DNA of 64,000 nt, taken from positions 197,501 through 261,500 of the forward strand of contig JABMCL010003926.1 in assembly GCA_018857735.1 (NCBI GenBank), given 5' to 3'. Numbering within the stretch: position 1 is the stretch's first letter; each line of letters begins with the position of its first letter. Positions 1-12,547 of this stretch are shown piece by piece. Below the pieces are notes generated by a model. The model did no database searches. It saw nothing but the letters and a program-made list of their open reading frames with translations, and was not told where the DNA came from. The translations under genes and the position numbers were made by a program. Source of the stretch: Alviniconcha marisindica (taxonomy: Eukaryota; Mollusca; Gastropoda; Provannidae).

Positions 1-218
1 ACACACATTGTATTGTTTAATTAAAAGACACATTCATTTTAAGCTTTTCTGTGTCTTGGTCATGTTTGAGAATGCTAGCAGTCCACTCTGTTGGAGTTTG
101 GGGGGGGGCAGAGGACTTTAAAGCCCTCCAGACTACCTGCGTACCACCCTGGTAGGGCCCTGGGGGACACCCGGTGACTCCAGTAACACGCTGCGCCCTA
201 ACTTTAAGAATGATGAGA

Positions 219-1182
219 ATTTAGAGTGCCCAACCTTCCAGCAAAGCTACATGATAGTCATGACAATCAACTTAGAGTGCCCAACCTTCCAGCAAAGCTA
301 CATGATAGTCATGACAATCAACTTAGAGTGCCCTACCTTCCAGCAAAGCTACATGCTAGTCATGACAATCAACTTAGAGTGCCCAACCTTCCAGCAAAGC
401 TACATGCTAGTCATGACAATCAACTTAGAGTGCCCAACCTTCCAGCAAAGCTACATGATCATGACAATGAACTTAGAGTGCCTAACCTTCCAGCAAAGCT
501 ACATTATAATCATGACAATCAACTTAGAGTGCTAACCTTCCAGCAAAGCTACATGATCATGACAATGAACTTAGAGTGCCTAACCTTCCAGCAAAGCTAC
601 ATTATAATCATGACAATCAACTTAGAGTGCCCAACCTTCCAGCAAAGCTACATGATCATGACAATGAACTTAGAGTGCCTAACCTTCCAGCAAAGCTACA
701 TTATAATCATGACAATCAACTTAGAGTGCCTAACCTTCCAGCAAAGCTACATGATCATGACAATGAACTTAGAGTGCCTAACCTTCCAGCAAAGCTACAT
801 TATAATCATGACAATCAACTTAGAGTGCCCAACCTTCCAGCAAAGCTACATGATCATGACAATGAACTTAGAGTGCCTAACCTTCCAGCAAAGCTACATT
901 ATAATCATGACAATCAACTTAGAGTGCCTAACCTTCCAGCAAAGCTACATGATCATGACAATTAACTTAGAGTGCCTAACCTTCCAGCAAAAGCTACATA
1001 TCATGGCAATGAACTTAGAGTGCCCAACCTTCCAGAAAAAGCTACATAAATCATGACAATGAACTTAGAGTGCCTAACCTTCCAGCAAAACTACATGATC
1101 ATGGCAATGAACTTAGAGTGCCTAACCTTCCAGCAAACTACATAAATCATGACAATGAACTTAGAGTGCCAACCTTCCACCC
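219..1182. repeat. Minisatellite, 51/48-bp unit, about 19 copies
   Basis: Head-to-tail copies of a unit beginning CTTAGAGTGCCCAACCTTCC and ending in ATGACAATCAA or ATGACAATGAA. The first copies are 51 bp apart. From about 425 a 48-bp form (CATGATCATGACAATGA) alternates with a 51-bp form (CATTATAATCATGACAATCA), giving a higher-order period near 99 bp. The last four copies are more diverged and carry small indels. Both lengths are multiples of three, so long frames stay open without coding. A single diverged copy of the unit core lies at about 23906-23940. Confidence 0.95.
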
Positions 1183-1194
1183 AAACGACAAAAC

Positions 1195-1338
1195 TACAGC
1201 ACACACACAAACACACACACCCCCACACACACACACACACAACACGAGTAATCACAATGAAAAATCTTAGGCCAGCACTCTCAAAAACAACAAATTTACA
1301 AAACACACAAACACCCCCCCTCTCTCTCTCTCACACAC

Positions 1339-1390
<52 letters not shown>

Positions 1391-1402
1391 ACACACACAT
1401 AC

Positions 1403-1491
<89 letters not shown>

Positions 1492-1590
1492 CCTGCATGC
1501 ACGCACACGCACACACGCTCACACACACACACACACACACATGCACATGCACGCAAGCACGCATACACACACACACACACACACATAAGC
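1195..1590. repeat. Compound (AC)n-(TC)n-(AC)n microsatellite
   Basis: Long AC runs flank a TC run (about 1407-1458), with interspersed CATGCA and ACGC variants on the right side. The open frames here are poly-TH or poly-VC and are not genes. Confidence 0.95.
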
Positions 1591-1599
1591 ACGTCAGTG

Positions 1600-2090
1600 A
1601 TAGAGACCTATAGAAGAACATGAGGGAAAGACCTGAACCGTTTGTGGGTGATGGAACTGAAATTCAAGAGAACAGAAAGGTGCTCCGTTAGTCAGTAAAG
1701 CCCACTCTATCACTGGCAGGTGTAATACAAAACCTTACAACTCCAGTATTTCTCACTGTCTCCCAACAAATTAGCCGACCATAACCTGAGACTCTACAGG
1801 GGACAAAGCTCTAAGCGCCGTAAAACAGGCCAGACATTAGAGATTCAAAATAAAAAATCAATGCCTATCTTGAGCTATTATTAGATGCCGTTTTGTTGCA
1901 TCAAATAGATTTCAGCAGATATTCCTATAGCTTGTCCTTTCTGCCAATGTTGTTTGTAACTCGGAACATCGGAACATCTTCTTCCTTTGGTATTGCCCAT
2001 CCTAGAAAAGTATATTTGCTGGACTGTGCCAGCATTCTCAACCTCCCAGCAAATTTATCAGTACCACAATTTTTAAAAATCACCAAAAAG
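1600..2090. other. Unique AT-rich sequence, no gene seen
   Basis: No recognisable coding, RNA or mobile signature. Short open frames have no protein-like composition I can identify. Confidence 0.6.
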
Positions 2091-2094
2091 AGGA

Positions 2095-2133
<39 letters not shown>

Positions 2134-2147
2134 GTAGCAGTAGTAGT

Positions 2148-2235
2148 AATTGGATTTTAATGCCCTGTCAACCACACAGGGTCACCTCAGGACAGTCAAA
2201 CTTGGGTCATAAGCAAATACACATTTCTAAACTCT

Positions 2236-2240
<5 letters not shown>
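2148..2240 (+). repeat. Dispersed repeat copy (CATAAGCAAATGCACATTTC family)
   Basis: Contains TTGGATTTTAATGCCCTGTC followed by CATAAGCAAATACACATTTC and CTCTTCTCATATAT. The same sequence recurs at 60884-60930 and, inverted, at 61086-61190. It is probably a SINE or MITE fragment; the 3' side runs into a (TA)n tract. Confidence 0.6.

Positions 2241-2310
<70 letters not shown>
2241..2310. repeat. (TA)n microsatellite
   Basis: About 30 TA repeats. A shorter TA/CA tract lies at 2095-2133. Confidence 0.95.
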
Positions 2311-2456
2311 GTCAACCCTATTATATAACTTATGCATGACTGCAAGTTACCACTTCCATATGAAAGCATGATGCACATGGCACAAGCTAACTATCCTCTT
2401 AACATGCAAATAAATAACAAGAGACACATAAAAAAACATAAAAAGCCCATTTCTGA

Positions 2457-2493
2457 AATGTGTGTGTGCATGCTGTTGTTGTGTGTGTTGTTG

Positions 2494-2527
<34 letters not shown>

Positions 2528-2630
2528 ATGCATGCATGCACTTTTTTGTGTGCGTGTGCATCCATGCATGCATGCATGTGTTTGCATGTGTCATCACTGG
2601 TGTGTGTGCATATCTGTGTGTGTGCAGGGT
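2457..2630. repeat. (TG)n and (CATG)n microsatellite
   Basis: TG runs with two CATGCATG blocks at about 2526-2540 and 2561-2578. The (CATG)n blocks are self-complementary. Confidence 0.9.
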
Positions 2631-2742
2631 TGGTGGGAGTGTGGAAAGACCAATTTTGAACCTTAAAGGAACTGAGGACACAGCAGTGGCCGAGACTGCC
2701 ACCTTACTCCATCAATGCCAATGGCTGGTTGGCTGCTTTGAA

Positions 2743-2845
2743 AAACACTTTATGGCCTGATTACAGAAGAATCATATATAAACCTAATACATAAAACACT
2801 TTATGGCCTGATTACAGAAGAATCATATATAAACCTAATACATAA
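2743..2845. repeat. 51-bp direct duplication
   Basis: A 51-bp segment starting AAACACTTTATGGCCTGATT occurs twice, back to back, almost identical. No coding potential. Confidence 0.9.
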
Positions 2846-2963
2846 AAAAAATTACATTTAAAAGCTAAACTGACAAATTCAGTAATAAAAACAACAACAT
2901 CCAACTACCAACAGAAGCACTGATTTTCGATTTACATTCATGCTACAAAAACTCTAGCGTCTC

Positions 2964-2987
2964 GGGGGGGGGGGGGGGGGGGGGGGG
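2964..2987. repeat. Poly-G tract, 24 bp
   Basis: An uninterrupted G run. Such runs can form quadruplexes and their length is often miscalled. Confidence 0.95.
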
Positions 2988-3355
2988 AATTGCAATAAAA
3001 TGCAGAACTTTATGCTTCACATGACGGCCGTTGACAATTTCCTGGCTGCCTGAGGAAGCCAGGCTGCAGACTGTGAAGTGAACAATTAAGCCCCAAAATC
3101 AATAGCGGTCTCTGCCAACTTGTTGGCCACGCTTTCCGCCGGCTTTGTAAACACCTCAACAACACTCTTCCTGTCTGCTCCACAGACCCACTCGGTCTGG
3201 CGCTAGCCTACTTTCCCGGCAGCCTGCATGGCAGCAACAATGTGTTTAATTGACAGATCACTGATCATAAGCGGCTGATTTCATTTAAGGCGGACAGGAC
3301 TCCACCTCATGGAAAACTGTGCTGAACATCAACAGGATTATGTAATTCTTTAAAA
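2988..3355. other. Unique, moderately GC-rich island, no gene seen
   Basis: An isolated stretch of complex sequence between repeats. It contains TTTAATTGACAG, resembling homeobox/TALE-type sites, and a small hairpin CTGGCT...AGCCAG. It could be a regulatory element, but nothing here proves that. Confidence 0.35.
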
Positions 3356-3380
3356 ATGTGTTTTGTGCTCATTTAGCCGT

Positions 3381-3835
<455 letters not shown>

Positions 3836-3970
3836 GTTTCTCTACTCAAATTGTGTCTGCTCCGTGTAAACACTGTCCAGAGCACATCACACATTTTCCC
3901 CTCCAAGAGAGGGGGTGGCAAAGTGGGAGCACATATTTTAAATACTGAGACTAAAAACTACTCACGAATC

Positions 3971-4891
3971 CATAGCTGTCAACCCCTTCTGGGAGTAAAC
4001 CTTAGTCCAGAGTTTGTGAGCCTGTATTTCCCTTATGCAGGCCGGGGTTAGTCCAGAGTTTGTGAGCCTGTATTTCCCTTAATGCAGGCCGGGGTTAGTC
4101 CAGAGTTTGTGAGCCTGTATTTCCCTTATGCAGGCCGGGGTTAGTCCAGAGTTTGTGAGCCTGTATTTCCCTTATGCAGGCCAGGGTTAGTCCAGAGTTT
4201 GTGAGCCTGTATTTCCCTTATGCAGGCCAGGGTTAGTCCAGAGTTTGTGAGCCTGTATTTCCCTTATGCAGGCCAGGGTTAGTCCAGAGTTTGTGAGCCT
4301 GTATTTCCCTTATGCAGGCCAGGGTAGTCCAGAGTTGTGAGCCTGTATTTCCTTATGCAGGCCGGTTGTCCAGAGTTTGTGAGCCTGTATTTCCCTTATG
4401 CAGGCCGGGTTAGTCCAGAGTTTTGACCTGTATTTCCCTATGCAGGCCGGGGTTAGTCCAGAGTTTGTGAGCCTGTATTTCCCTTATGCAGGCCGGGGTT
4501 AGTCCAGAGTTTGTGAGCCTGTATTTCCTTTATGCAGGCCGGGGGTCTTTTGGTTTTCTCGCTGGTGGCAGCGGCATTTTGAATTCCTACTGGCATGTGT
4601 GGCAGTGGAAGGAAGAAGCAATGTTGTGTAAAATACATACACACACGACTTCAAATCTCACTTCCAGCAAGATTTCTTACCCTATACTAGGCTATTGCAC
4701 TAAGCCAGTCAGTGCGCATTCGGCGTTGGCGTGTCAGCTACTCGTTCAACAGTTTTTCAATCTTTTGGCTCGGTTTAAAACAACAACAAAATCTCATGAA
4801 AATTATGTTTTCCTGTATCCATTTTCCAATATGGCCAAATAATGATTTTTTAAAATTTTATACTGGTAAACTGTATGGGTTGACAGCTATG
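3971..4891. mobile_element. MITE copy 1, non-autonomous DNA transposon with internal array
   Basis: The element starts CATAGCTGTCAACCC and ends GGGTTGACAGCTATG, a perfect 15-bp terminal inverted repeat. No transposase is encoded. The same element, 421 bp long, lies at 16635-17055 and shares the internal blocks CTGGTGGCAGCGGCATTTTG, GTGTGGCAGTGGAAGGAAGA and the TTCCTGTATCCATTTTCCAA region. Copy 1 is 921 bp because a 46-bp segment is tandemly amplified (4002-4545). Flanks CGAATC and AGAATT may be a decayed 6-bp target duplication. The superfamily is not assigned. Confidence 0.85.
4002..4545. repeat. 46-bp minisatellite inside the MITE, about 12 copies
   Basis: Unit begins TTAGTCCAGAGTTTGTGAGC and ends CTTATGCAGGCCGGGG. 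The other MITE copy has exactly one such unit at about 16667-16711, so the array arose inside this copy after or during its insertion. Copies 8-10 carry small deletions. Confidence 0.95.
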
Positions 4892-4925
4892 AGAATTTAT
4901 AATTCAATGTGCAGTGAATTCAGCA

Positions 4926-6078
4926 ATAACTCTCCCTATAAAGAGAGACACCACTGCAAGAAGATATGTTCTCCATATAAAGAGAGACACCACTGCAAAA
5001 TGATATGTTCTCCATATATAAAGAGAGACACCACTGCAAAAAGATATGTTCTCCATATAAAGAGAGACACCACTGCAAGAAAATATGTTCTCCATATAGA
5101 GACACCACTGCAAAATGATATGTTCTCCATATATAAAGAGAGACACCACTGCAAAATGATATGTTCTCCATATAAAGAGAGACACCACTGCAAAAGATAT
5201 GTTCTCCATATAAAGAGAGACACCACTGCAAGAAGATATGTTCTCCATATAAAGAGAGACACCACTGCAAGAAGATATGTTCTCCATATAAAGAGAGACA
5301 CCACTGCAAGAAGATATGTTCTCCATATATAAAGAGACACCACTGCAAAATGATATGTTCTCCATATAAAGAGAGACACCACTGCAAGAAGATATGTTCT
5401 CCATATATAAAGAGACACCACTGCAAAAGATATGTTCTCCATATAAAGAGAGACACCACTGCAAGAAGATATGTTCTCCATATAAAGAGAGACACCACTG
5501 CAAGAAGATATGTTCTCCATATAAAGAGAGACACCACTGCAAAAGATATGTTCTCCATATAAAGAGAGACACCACTGCAAAAGATATGTTCTCCATATAA
5601 AGAGAGACACCACTGCAAAAAGATATGTTCTCCATATAAAGAGAGACACCACTGCAAGAAGATATGTTCTCCATATAAAGAGAGACACCACTGCAAAATG
5701 ATATGTTCTCCATATAAAGAGAGACACCACTGCAAAATGATATGTTCTCCATATAAAGAGAGACACCACTGCAAGAAGATATGTTCTCCATATAAAAGAG
5801 ACACCACTGCAAAAGATATGTTCTCCATATAAAGAGAGACACCACTGCAAGAAGATATGTTCTCCATATAGAGACACCACTGCAAGAAGATATGTCTCCA
5901 TATAAAGAGAGACACCACTGCAAAAGATATGTTCTCCATATAAAGAGAGACACCACTGCAAAAGATATGTCCTCCATATAAAGAGAGACACCACTGCAAG
6001 AAAATATGTTCTCCATATAGAGACACCACTGCAAAAAGATATGTTCTCCATATAAAGCGAGACACCACTGCAAGAAGA
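4926..6078. repeat. 39-bp minisatellite, about 30 copies
   Basis: Unit CTCCATATAAAGAGAGACAC followed by CACTGCAAGAAGATATGTT, with 35-41-bp variants. It begins only about 35 bp after the right end of the MITE. The 39-bp period leaves minus-strand frames of up to about 420 codons open, but their product is a simple repeat of one 13-residue motif, so I do not call a gene. Confidence 0.95.
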
Positions 6079-6079
6079 T

Positions 6080-6697
6080 AATTATGTATCTGTTACAGGA
6101 ACCAACTGACCACTGCAAAGTCAGTAACATTCTCAGATGCACCGACGCTGAGTCTAGAGCTGGTAACAACTGCTATACATGTACGCATTTTGTTCCCAAG
6201 CATTTTGTTCCCAACCACTTTGATGTTGTTAACAGCTTCAGAAGGTTCCTCCTTCACCACCTCTATTACTTCAGCGCACGGACCAGTTTTCTTACATTAC
6301 TGTGCAGCGGTGTTGTTTTCTTGTTGTCGTAACAACCAGGACAAAGTGAAATAATGAATCGATCAATCAATCAATTAGTGTTCTATTTTTGATGTCTGTT
6401 CACGAGGTGATATCAAACAACAACACAGTTTAATCATATATTAGTAAGTTATACTAACTTACCCACAGGACTATAAACAATTAATTTAACGACAGAAGTT
6501 ATAACATCAGTGTTATACCTATTTCAGTATTTGTTCATAATCATTTATAATCTTATACAGTATAAACAACTATTCATTTGCTTCTTTCTTTACATTATTT
6601 TGTTGTTGTTGTTGTTACTGTTACTGTTTAGTTGTTCTTGTTTTGACTCAAACAATTTCCTCATTGCAAATTGATCTACTAGTACTACTCAATATTA

Positions 6698-6700
<3 letters not shown>
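6080..6700. other. Unique AT-rich sequence, no gene seen
   Basis: No supported gene. A short (ATCA)n stretch (about 6358-6375) resembles the 3' tail of some non-LTR elements, but no RT sequence accompanies it. Confidence 0.55.
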
Positions 6701-6899
<199 letters not shown>

Positions 6900-7059
6900 C
6901 AGTACAATTCAGTGCAAGATATAATTATAAAGTGTGTGGGTGTGTACATTCATGTTCATGAGAAATGTGAATATGCCTCTGCGTGTGTTGTCATCTGTCA
7001 TACTGCAGAGTTCAGAATTGATCAATGAGACAAATTCACACAAAAATGTAAATATCCCT

Positions 7060-7082
7060 GTGTGTGTGTGTGTGTGTGTGTG

Positions 7083-7179
<97 letters not shown>
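7060..7179. repeat. (TG)n microsatellite
   Basis: TG run with a few interruptions. It is flanked on both sides by similar TTGTGATCTGTCATACTGCA-type sequence (near 6989 and 7178), so the flank is partly duplicated. Confidence 0.95.
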
Positions 7180-8245
7180 GTGATCTGTCATACTGCAGGG
7201 TTCAGACTGGATCAAGGAGACATAATGAAGACAAAAATCCACAAGAGGTTGAAAAGAATGCCATTCTGAGGATACAAAACCACAACAAGTGATTTCAAAT
7301 TCCATCTTGCGACTTGCTGCTTACCGCTGTTATTTTTATTACTCAAAATGCGAAACATTCACAAATGTTCAATGCAAACACTTCTTTCAAGCAAGAGACT
7401 GACAGAGAATATTCACAGCGACAACCAATGATATGAATGAAATCTGACTACTTATCTGGCAGTTGCTGGATAAACATTTTATATTATCTGATTAAATGTT
7501 GATAAAATTTGCACATTTTGACGGGGACGGGGGAAGGGGAGAAAGAGTGCATGGCCCGACCGCTCACTCCAACCCAGAAAGGCTGAGGAGGCCGTGGACC
7601 GCCACCGGAACAACAACTATGTTAAGGCAGTGGGGACCTTGCCATTGTGAAGCAACTAGTGTACCATGCAATTGCTGTTTCAACTACTGTTTCTTCTTTA
7701 CTTTTTGCTGCCCTGATAAAACCGTTACGGTTGACCGAGGTTATGGCTGACTAAGCACCAAAAGTCTATTTCTATTCCAACTTCCTGTGTGTTTCGATCC
7801 TGTTTCTGAATGCTGGCACTGTGGCGGTCAACTCTGTTTGATTCAGTAGTTATTTTATTATTTTATTAATCATAACAATAAAATTTATATTCAATACCAA
7901 GTGAAGTCATGTCCATGTCCATGAGGCAACTGGCAGTGCACTTTAACAATACTGCAGTACGGTCAAACTGGTCACACGACATTACTGGATAACGAACTTT
8001 CAAAACCATCACCAGTACCAACTCCTGTGGGTGCCTAGCTACAGCTGAAAGTAGGGAAACTAATGCTCTTTCTCCCTGTCATGTCACGTCATGTCACGGT
8101 GATTAGGTGCCTCTGGCAAAGCTGCAGAGCAGTGTTGTCTGTAATCAGGTAGAATCTGGAACAGGACGAGGCCCAGGGCGCTTGTGTAGAATGAGAATAA
8201 CAGTAGTCATTTCTACAGCGCCATATCTCAACAACAAGGGTGAGC
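7180..8245. other. Mostly unique sequence, no gene seen
   Basis: No supported gene. A weak match to the dispersed GTTGACTGGGC-type SINE tail lies at about 7731-7770. A GGGCGCTTGTGTAGAAT / CAGCGCCATATCTC segment at 8155-8262 resembles other dispersed AGCGCC-containing segments (38145-38205, 44190-44225). Confidence 0.5.
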
Positions 8246-8248
8246 ACC

Positions 8249-8668
<420 letters not shown>

Positions 8669-8689
8669 GGTGTACAGAAGGAACATAAC

Positions 8690-9100
8690 AAGGAGTGAGA
8701 ATCAACAAATGAAGACCTGAATCGTTAAATGAAGATCCCCTCTGGTAACTCCCACCTGCCATGCGCCTCACTACAAATAAATACAAGGAATATTCCAAGT
8801 CCCCCTCAGGTACTGTATTTTTTGTGCTTGCTTGTCATGTCACGTGGACCTTATATATATATTTACTTGCATTCCAGGCGGGTTATTGACTAGGTGATTC
8901 AGGTCTTTGCTGTTGCGCATCACATGACATCTTTGGAGAGCTAATTAACTCCCTTGTGTGTGGATTGTTCAGTAAAACAACAAACAACGTTGCAGGAGGG
9001 AAGACATTGCCAATATATGCTGCTGACACATCAACAATTACATTTCTGGAAGCAAACATTTTAGCCCTGGCAATTATTAGCAAAATAAATCAGTAACAAA
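8690..9100. other. Unique sequence, no gene seen
   Basis: No coding or mobile signature found. Confidence 0.55.
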
Positions 9101-9102
9101 CA

Positions 9103-9350
9103 AAACAATCCACAGATGCATGCATATAATTATGTTAATTGCTATAGATGTGTTAATTGCTATAGATGTGTATCTGATGACAATCAGCACATTATATGTA
9201 TTAACTTCTTTGTTTATTTAATATGATCTCTCTTCTGTTTAACAAAACAGTCCACAGATGCACACATATGTCATAGTTAATAAGTTATGTATCTGATGAC
9301 AATCAGCACATATGTATTAACTTCTTTGTTTGTTTGTTTGTTTATTGTAT
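9103..9350. repeat. Diverged duplication of about 140 bp
   Basis: CACAGATGCA...GTATCTGATGACAATCAGCA...GTATTAACTTCTTTGTTT occurs twice (from about 9100 and about 9245) with substitutions and indels. It is followed by (TA)n at 9358-9405 and (TGCG/TG)n at 9458-9522. Confidence 0.8.
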
Positions 9351-9524
9351 ATGATCTCTATATATATATATATATATATATTATAAAAATTTATATATAT
9401 ATATAAAGGATTCAACCCAATATAACTGACATGGTTGACTGAGCATTAAAAACATTTTGTGTGTGCGTGCGTGCGTGCGTGCGTGCGTGCATGTGTGTGT
9501 GTTTGTGTGTGTGTGTGTGTGGAA

Positions 9525-9996
9525 ATACAGTTATGCCACACATGACTGTATGGAAATACACAGTTATACCTTGTACAGGACTGTATGAAATACACAGTTA
9601 TACCACACAGGACTGTATGTGAAATACACTGTTATAGTTATACTGCACAGGACTGTATCAAAATAATACCACACAGGACTGTGTGGAAATACACTGTTAC
9701 ACCACACAGGACTGTGTGGAAATACACTGTTACACCACACAGGACCGTGTGGAAATACACTGTTATACTACACAGAACTATATATGGAAATACACTGTTA
9801 TACCACACAGGACTGTATCAAAATAATACCACACAGGACTGTGTGGAAATACACTGTTATACCACACAGGACTGTATGGAAATAATACCACACAGGACTG
9901 TACGCAGTTATACCGCACAGTACCATGTGGAAATACACTGTTATACCACACAGGACTGTATGGAAATACTCAGTTATACCACACAGTACCCTATGG
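9525..9996. repeat. Minisatellite of about 33 bp, about 14 copies
   Basis: Irregular units built on ACCACACAGGACTGTATGGA followed by AATACACTGTTAT. Indels are frequent. The open frames are repeat-derived. Confidence 0.92.
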
Positions 9997-10157
9997 AGAG
10001 ACACAGACAATGAATGCACAATCAATAGCAGCAGAATAATCCAAATGATGATGTGGCTGCTCTTGAAGCAGAAGGCGGCAAGACAAAGGCATTAGTATGC
10101 TTGCACAAAAACCGACTCAGAAAATCCCTCATCTTGTTCCAGCCAGGACTTAATTAG

Positions 10158-10500
10158 CAGATACATGTCACCCACAGTTAACAGACACGTGTCACCCACA
10201 GTTAACACATGTTGACCACTGTTAACCACTGACCACTGTTAACAGACATATCCCCCCACCCCCACCCCCACCCCCCTCCAGGTAACAGATACATGTCACC
10301 CACAGTTAACAGACATGGGGCACCCACAGTTAACACATGTTGACCACTGTTAACAGACACATGACGCATGTCCCCCACAGTTAACAAACACATGTCCCCC
10401 ACAGTTAACAGACACATGTCCCCTACAGTTAAAGACATGAGTCACCTACTGTTAACAGACACATCACCCACAGTTAACAGACACATGTCACCCACAGTTG
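10158..10500. repeat. Minisatellite of about 24 bp
   Basis: Variants of CACCCACAGTTAACAGACAC + ATGT, interrupted by a C-rich stretch (10252-10278). GTTAAC sites recur in nearly every unit. Confidence 0.92.
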
Positions 10501-10640
10501 CTGGATTATACCTTTGCAATGCATTGGTCAACCAGACAATAATAATAAAGAGGATTTCTACAGTACTCCACCTTCCACATACAAAGGGAAGGCAGAATAA
10601 AACGTTTAAATATTAAAATGCAGCCCAGAGAGAGACAGAG

Positions 10641-10642
<2 letters not shown>

Positions 10643-10708
<66 letters not shown>

Positions 10709-10727
10709 AATGTGTGTGTGTGTGTAT
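10643..10727. repeat. (TG)n microsatellite
   Basis: TG run. A (CA)n run of the opposite orientation lies at 10865-10924. Confidence 0.95.
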
Positions 10728-10864
10728 TACGTCCAGGTATGTGTCTGTCAGTGTGAGTGTAAGTGTGCGTACATGTGGATTTTCAGACTGTTGTTTTACT
10801 GCTCAAAATGTTGCTACAGCCTATAGTGACACAGACGAGTGAAAGCAATGTGTTGATGCTGTCA

Positions 10865-10928
<64 letters not shown>

Positions 10929-11132
10929 TCCTGTATAATCTTACACATTGTGATGATTTACTTTTGGTCGCTTGTTGGTTTGTTATGGCTTTTATGTGCG
11001 AGCTGGCACAACAATTTCCTGTAACGGGATGAATAAAGTATTCTGTGTTCTGCACTTGATTAATTATGTAGGCTTTATTCCAAAAGGTGCCCTGTGCAAG
11101 GAATGGCATCAAAGCATCCCAGTCCCGCTCAA

Positions 11133-11465
11133 AGTACCCTACTACTCACTAAATCCGGTCCTGCTTATGTGTTAACTGACCTTCCAAATCTGAATCATTC
11201 TAAGCTGACAATAGGTGATTGACGGGACATTAAAATCCAAGAATAAACTCCATGTCTAAAAATGTACTACTCACTAAATCGGGTCCTGCTTATGTGTTAA
11301 CTGACCTTCCAAATCTGAATCATTTTAAGGTGACCCTACGTGGTTGACGGGACATGTACTACTCACTAAATCCGGTCCTGCTTATGTGTTAACTGACCTT
11401 CCAAATCTGAATCATTTTAAGGTGACCCTATGTGGTTGACGGGACATTAAAATCTAAGAACTAAC
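11133..11465. repeat. Three tandem copies of a segment of about 95-125 bp
   Basis: Each copy begins TACTACTCACTAAATCCGGT and includes CTGACCTTCCAAATCTGAAT. Copies 1 and 3 end in a GGGACATTAAAATC tail with a CTAAAAATG segment; copy 2 lacks it, so periods differ. Confidence 0.9.
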
Positions 11466-11469
11466 TCTT

Positions 11470-11999
11470 CATCTAAAAATGCTGACACCAGTTATCTCCT
11501 TAACAATAATATATATAAAAAAGAGGCAAATTTACACATTTTACGAGATCATGTTGTAAAAAGCACTTGTGCGTGATCTACTGGTCCATGTGTTACAACA
11601 CAAAGTCTGAAAATGATCACTAATAAAAATTTACCAATGCAGCCAACAGTTTTATGTTCCCAAAACCCAGTTAAGTGACCTTGACATCAGGTCAACATCA
11701 CAAAAACTATCACATCACCCTGAAGCTCCATGGAGAAGTTGCTATGGTTGTATTTTAAAATGTCTAAAAATGCCACAGTTTGTAAACCTGTCTCAAAAAC
11801 AAAACAAAAATCTTCCGCCAAATGTTTTGCCATCAATTTAGTCATTACAGGCTGCTACATCCTACGAAATACACATCATTTAATTACAATCGTGCAGAGA
11901 CCGTGTTGGTGTTTCATCATCTGGAAGTCAAAAAACCAACAACAACCCCCCCCCCCTTCAAAAAAAAAAACCCACTGAACAAACCCTGTCCACATACCA
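11470..11999. other. Unique AT-rich sequence, no gene seen
   Basis: No supported gene; contains short C and A homopolymers at 11946-11971. Confidence 0.55.
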
Positions 12000-12344
12000 A
12001 CTAGGTGGCCAGTTGCCCCAGTTCCTGCATCGACAGTGACAGCGTTGACCGGCTCCGATACAATCGCCACCCGACTTGATCAGTCATTCCCTTCCCACCA
12101 CAGTGATTAATTGACGTCACCCGGCGCTACCGCTGACCTGGATGATCGGTGAGTGCCCCGATGGAGCGTCAGGCAACCGACGCAGCCGCCCTACGCCGTC
12201 CCTTTTCGGACAGCACCGCTCACACAGCTGGAAACAAGTCCCGCCACAGCCGCCACAGCCGCGCGCCCACTCCCAGCACTAACTAATCTGTTGCAGGAGC
12301 CTCTCCCTCCGACAGTAGTGCCCCGCTCCCGGGCCGGGGTCACA

Positions 12345-12382
<38 letters not shown>

Positions 12383-12547
12383 CATCATCACCCAGATTCC
12401 AGAGAGCGAGTCACTGGCAGACCCTGTGTCACGACGGGATGAGTCATCCCAGTTGGTGAAGACACCAGACGTCCAGTCCCGTCGCTCGGCGCCTTTCCTA
12501 CTCCCGTCTCCTCGCTCACTGCTCTGCATCTTCACGCGCAGTGCGGC
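12000..12547. promoter_or_regulatory. CpG-rich island, candidate promoter
   Basis: Clearly richer in G+C and CpG than its surroundings. It has a perfect CRE (TGACGTCA) at 12112-12119 and a donor-like GATCG|GTGAGT at 12148/12149, so a first exon on the + strand is conceivable. No downstream exon was recognised and the island runs straight into the 48-bp satellite, so it may be a promoter relic. The open frame across it includes a poly-glycine run made by a G homopolymer and is not credible as a protein. Confidence 0.4.
12347..12379. repeat. Poly-G tract, 33 bp
   Basis: The longest pure G run in the window, inside the CpG-rich island. Quadruplex-forming potential; length is uncertain for sequencing reasons. 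Confidence 0.95.

Noticed and set aside
226..1056. 276-codon open frame
   Set aside because: Made entirely of 51/48-bp repeat units; the translation is a simple periodic peptide that changes register with indels.
4904..6169. 421-codon minus-strand open frame and its two sister frames
   Set aside because: The 39-bp array leaves all minus-strand frames open. All three are equally long, which fits absence of stops in the unit rather than coding.
11876..12070. Minus-strand 64-codon frame with VAIVSEPVNAVTVDAGTGAT
   Set aside because: The first part looks protein-like, but it starts at GTG right after a stop, has no clear acceptor, and the rest is homopolymer-derived.
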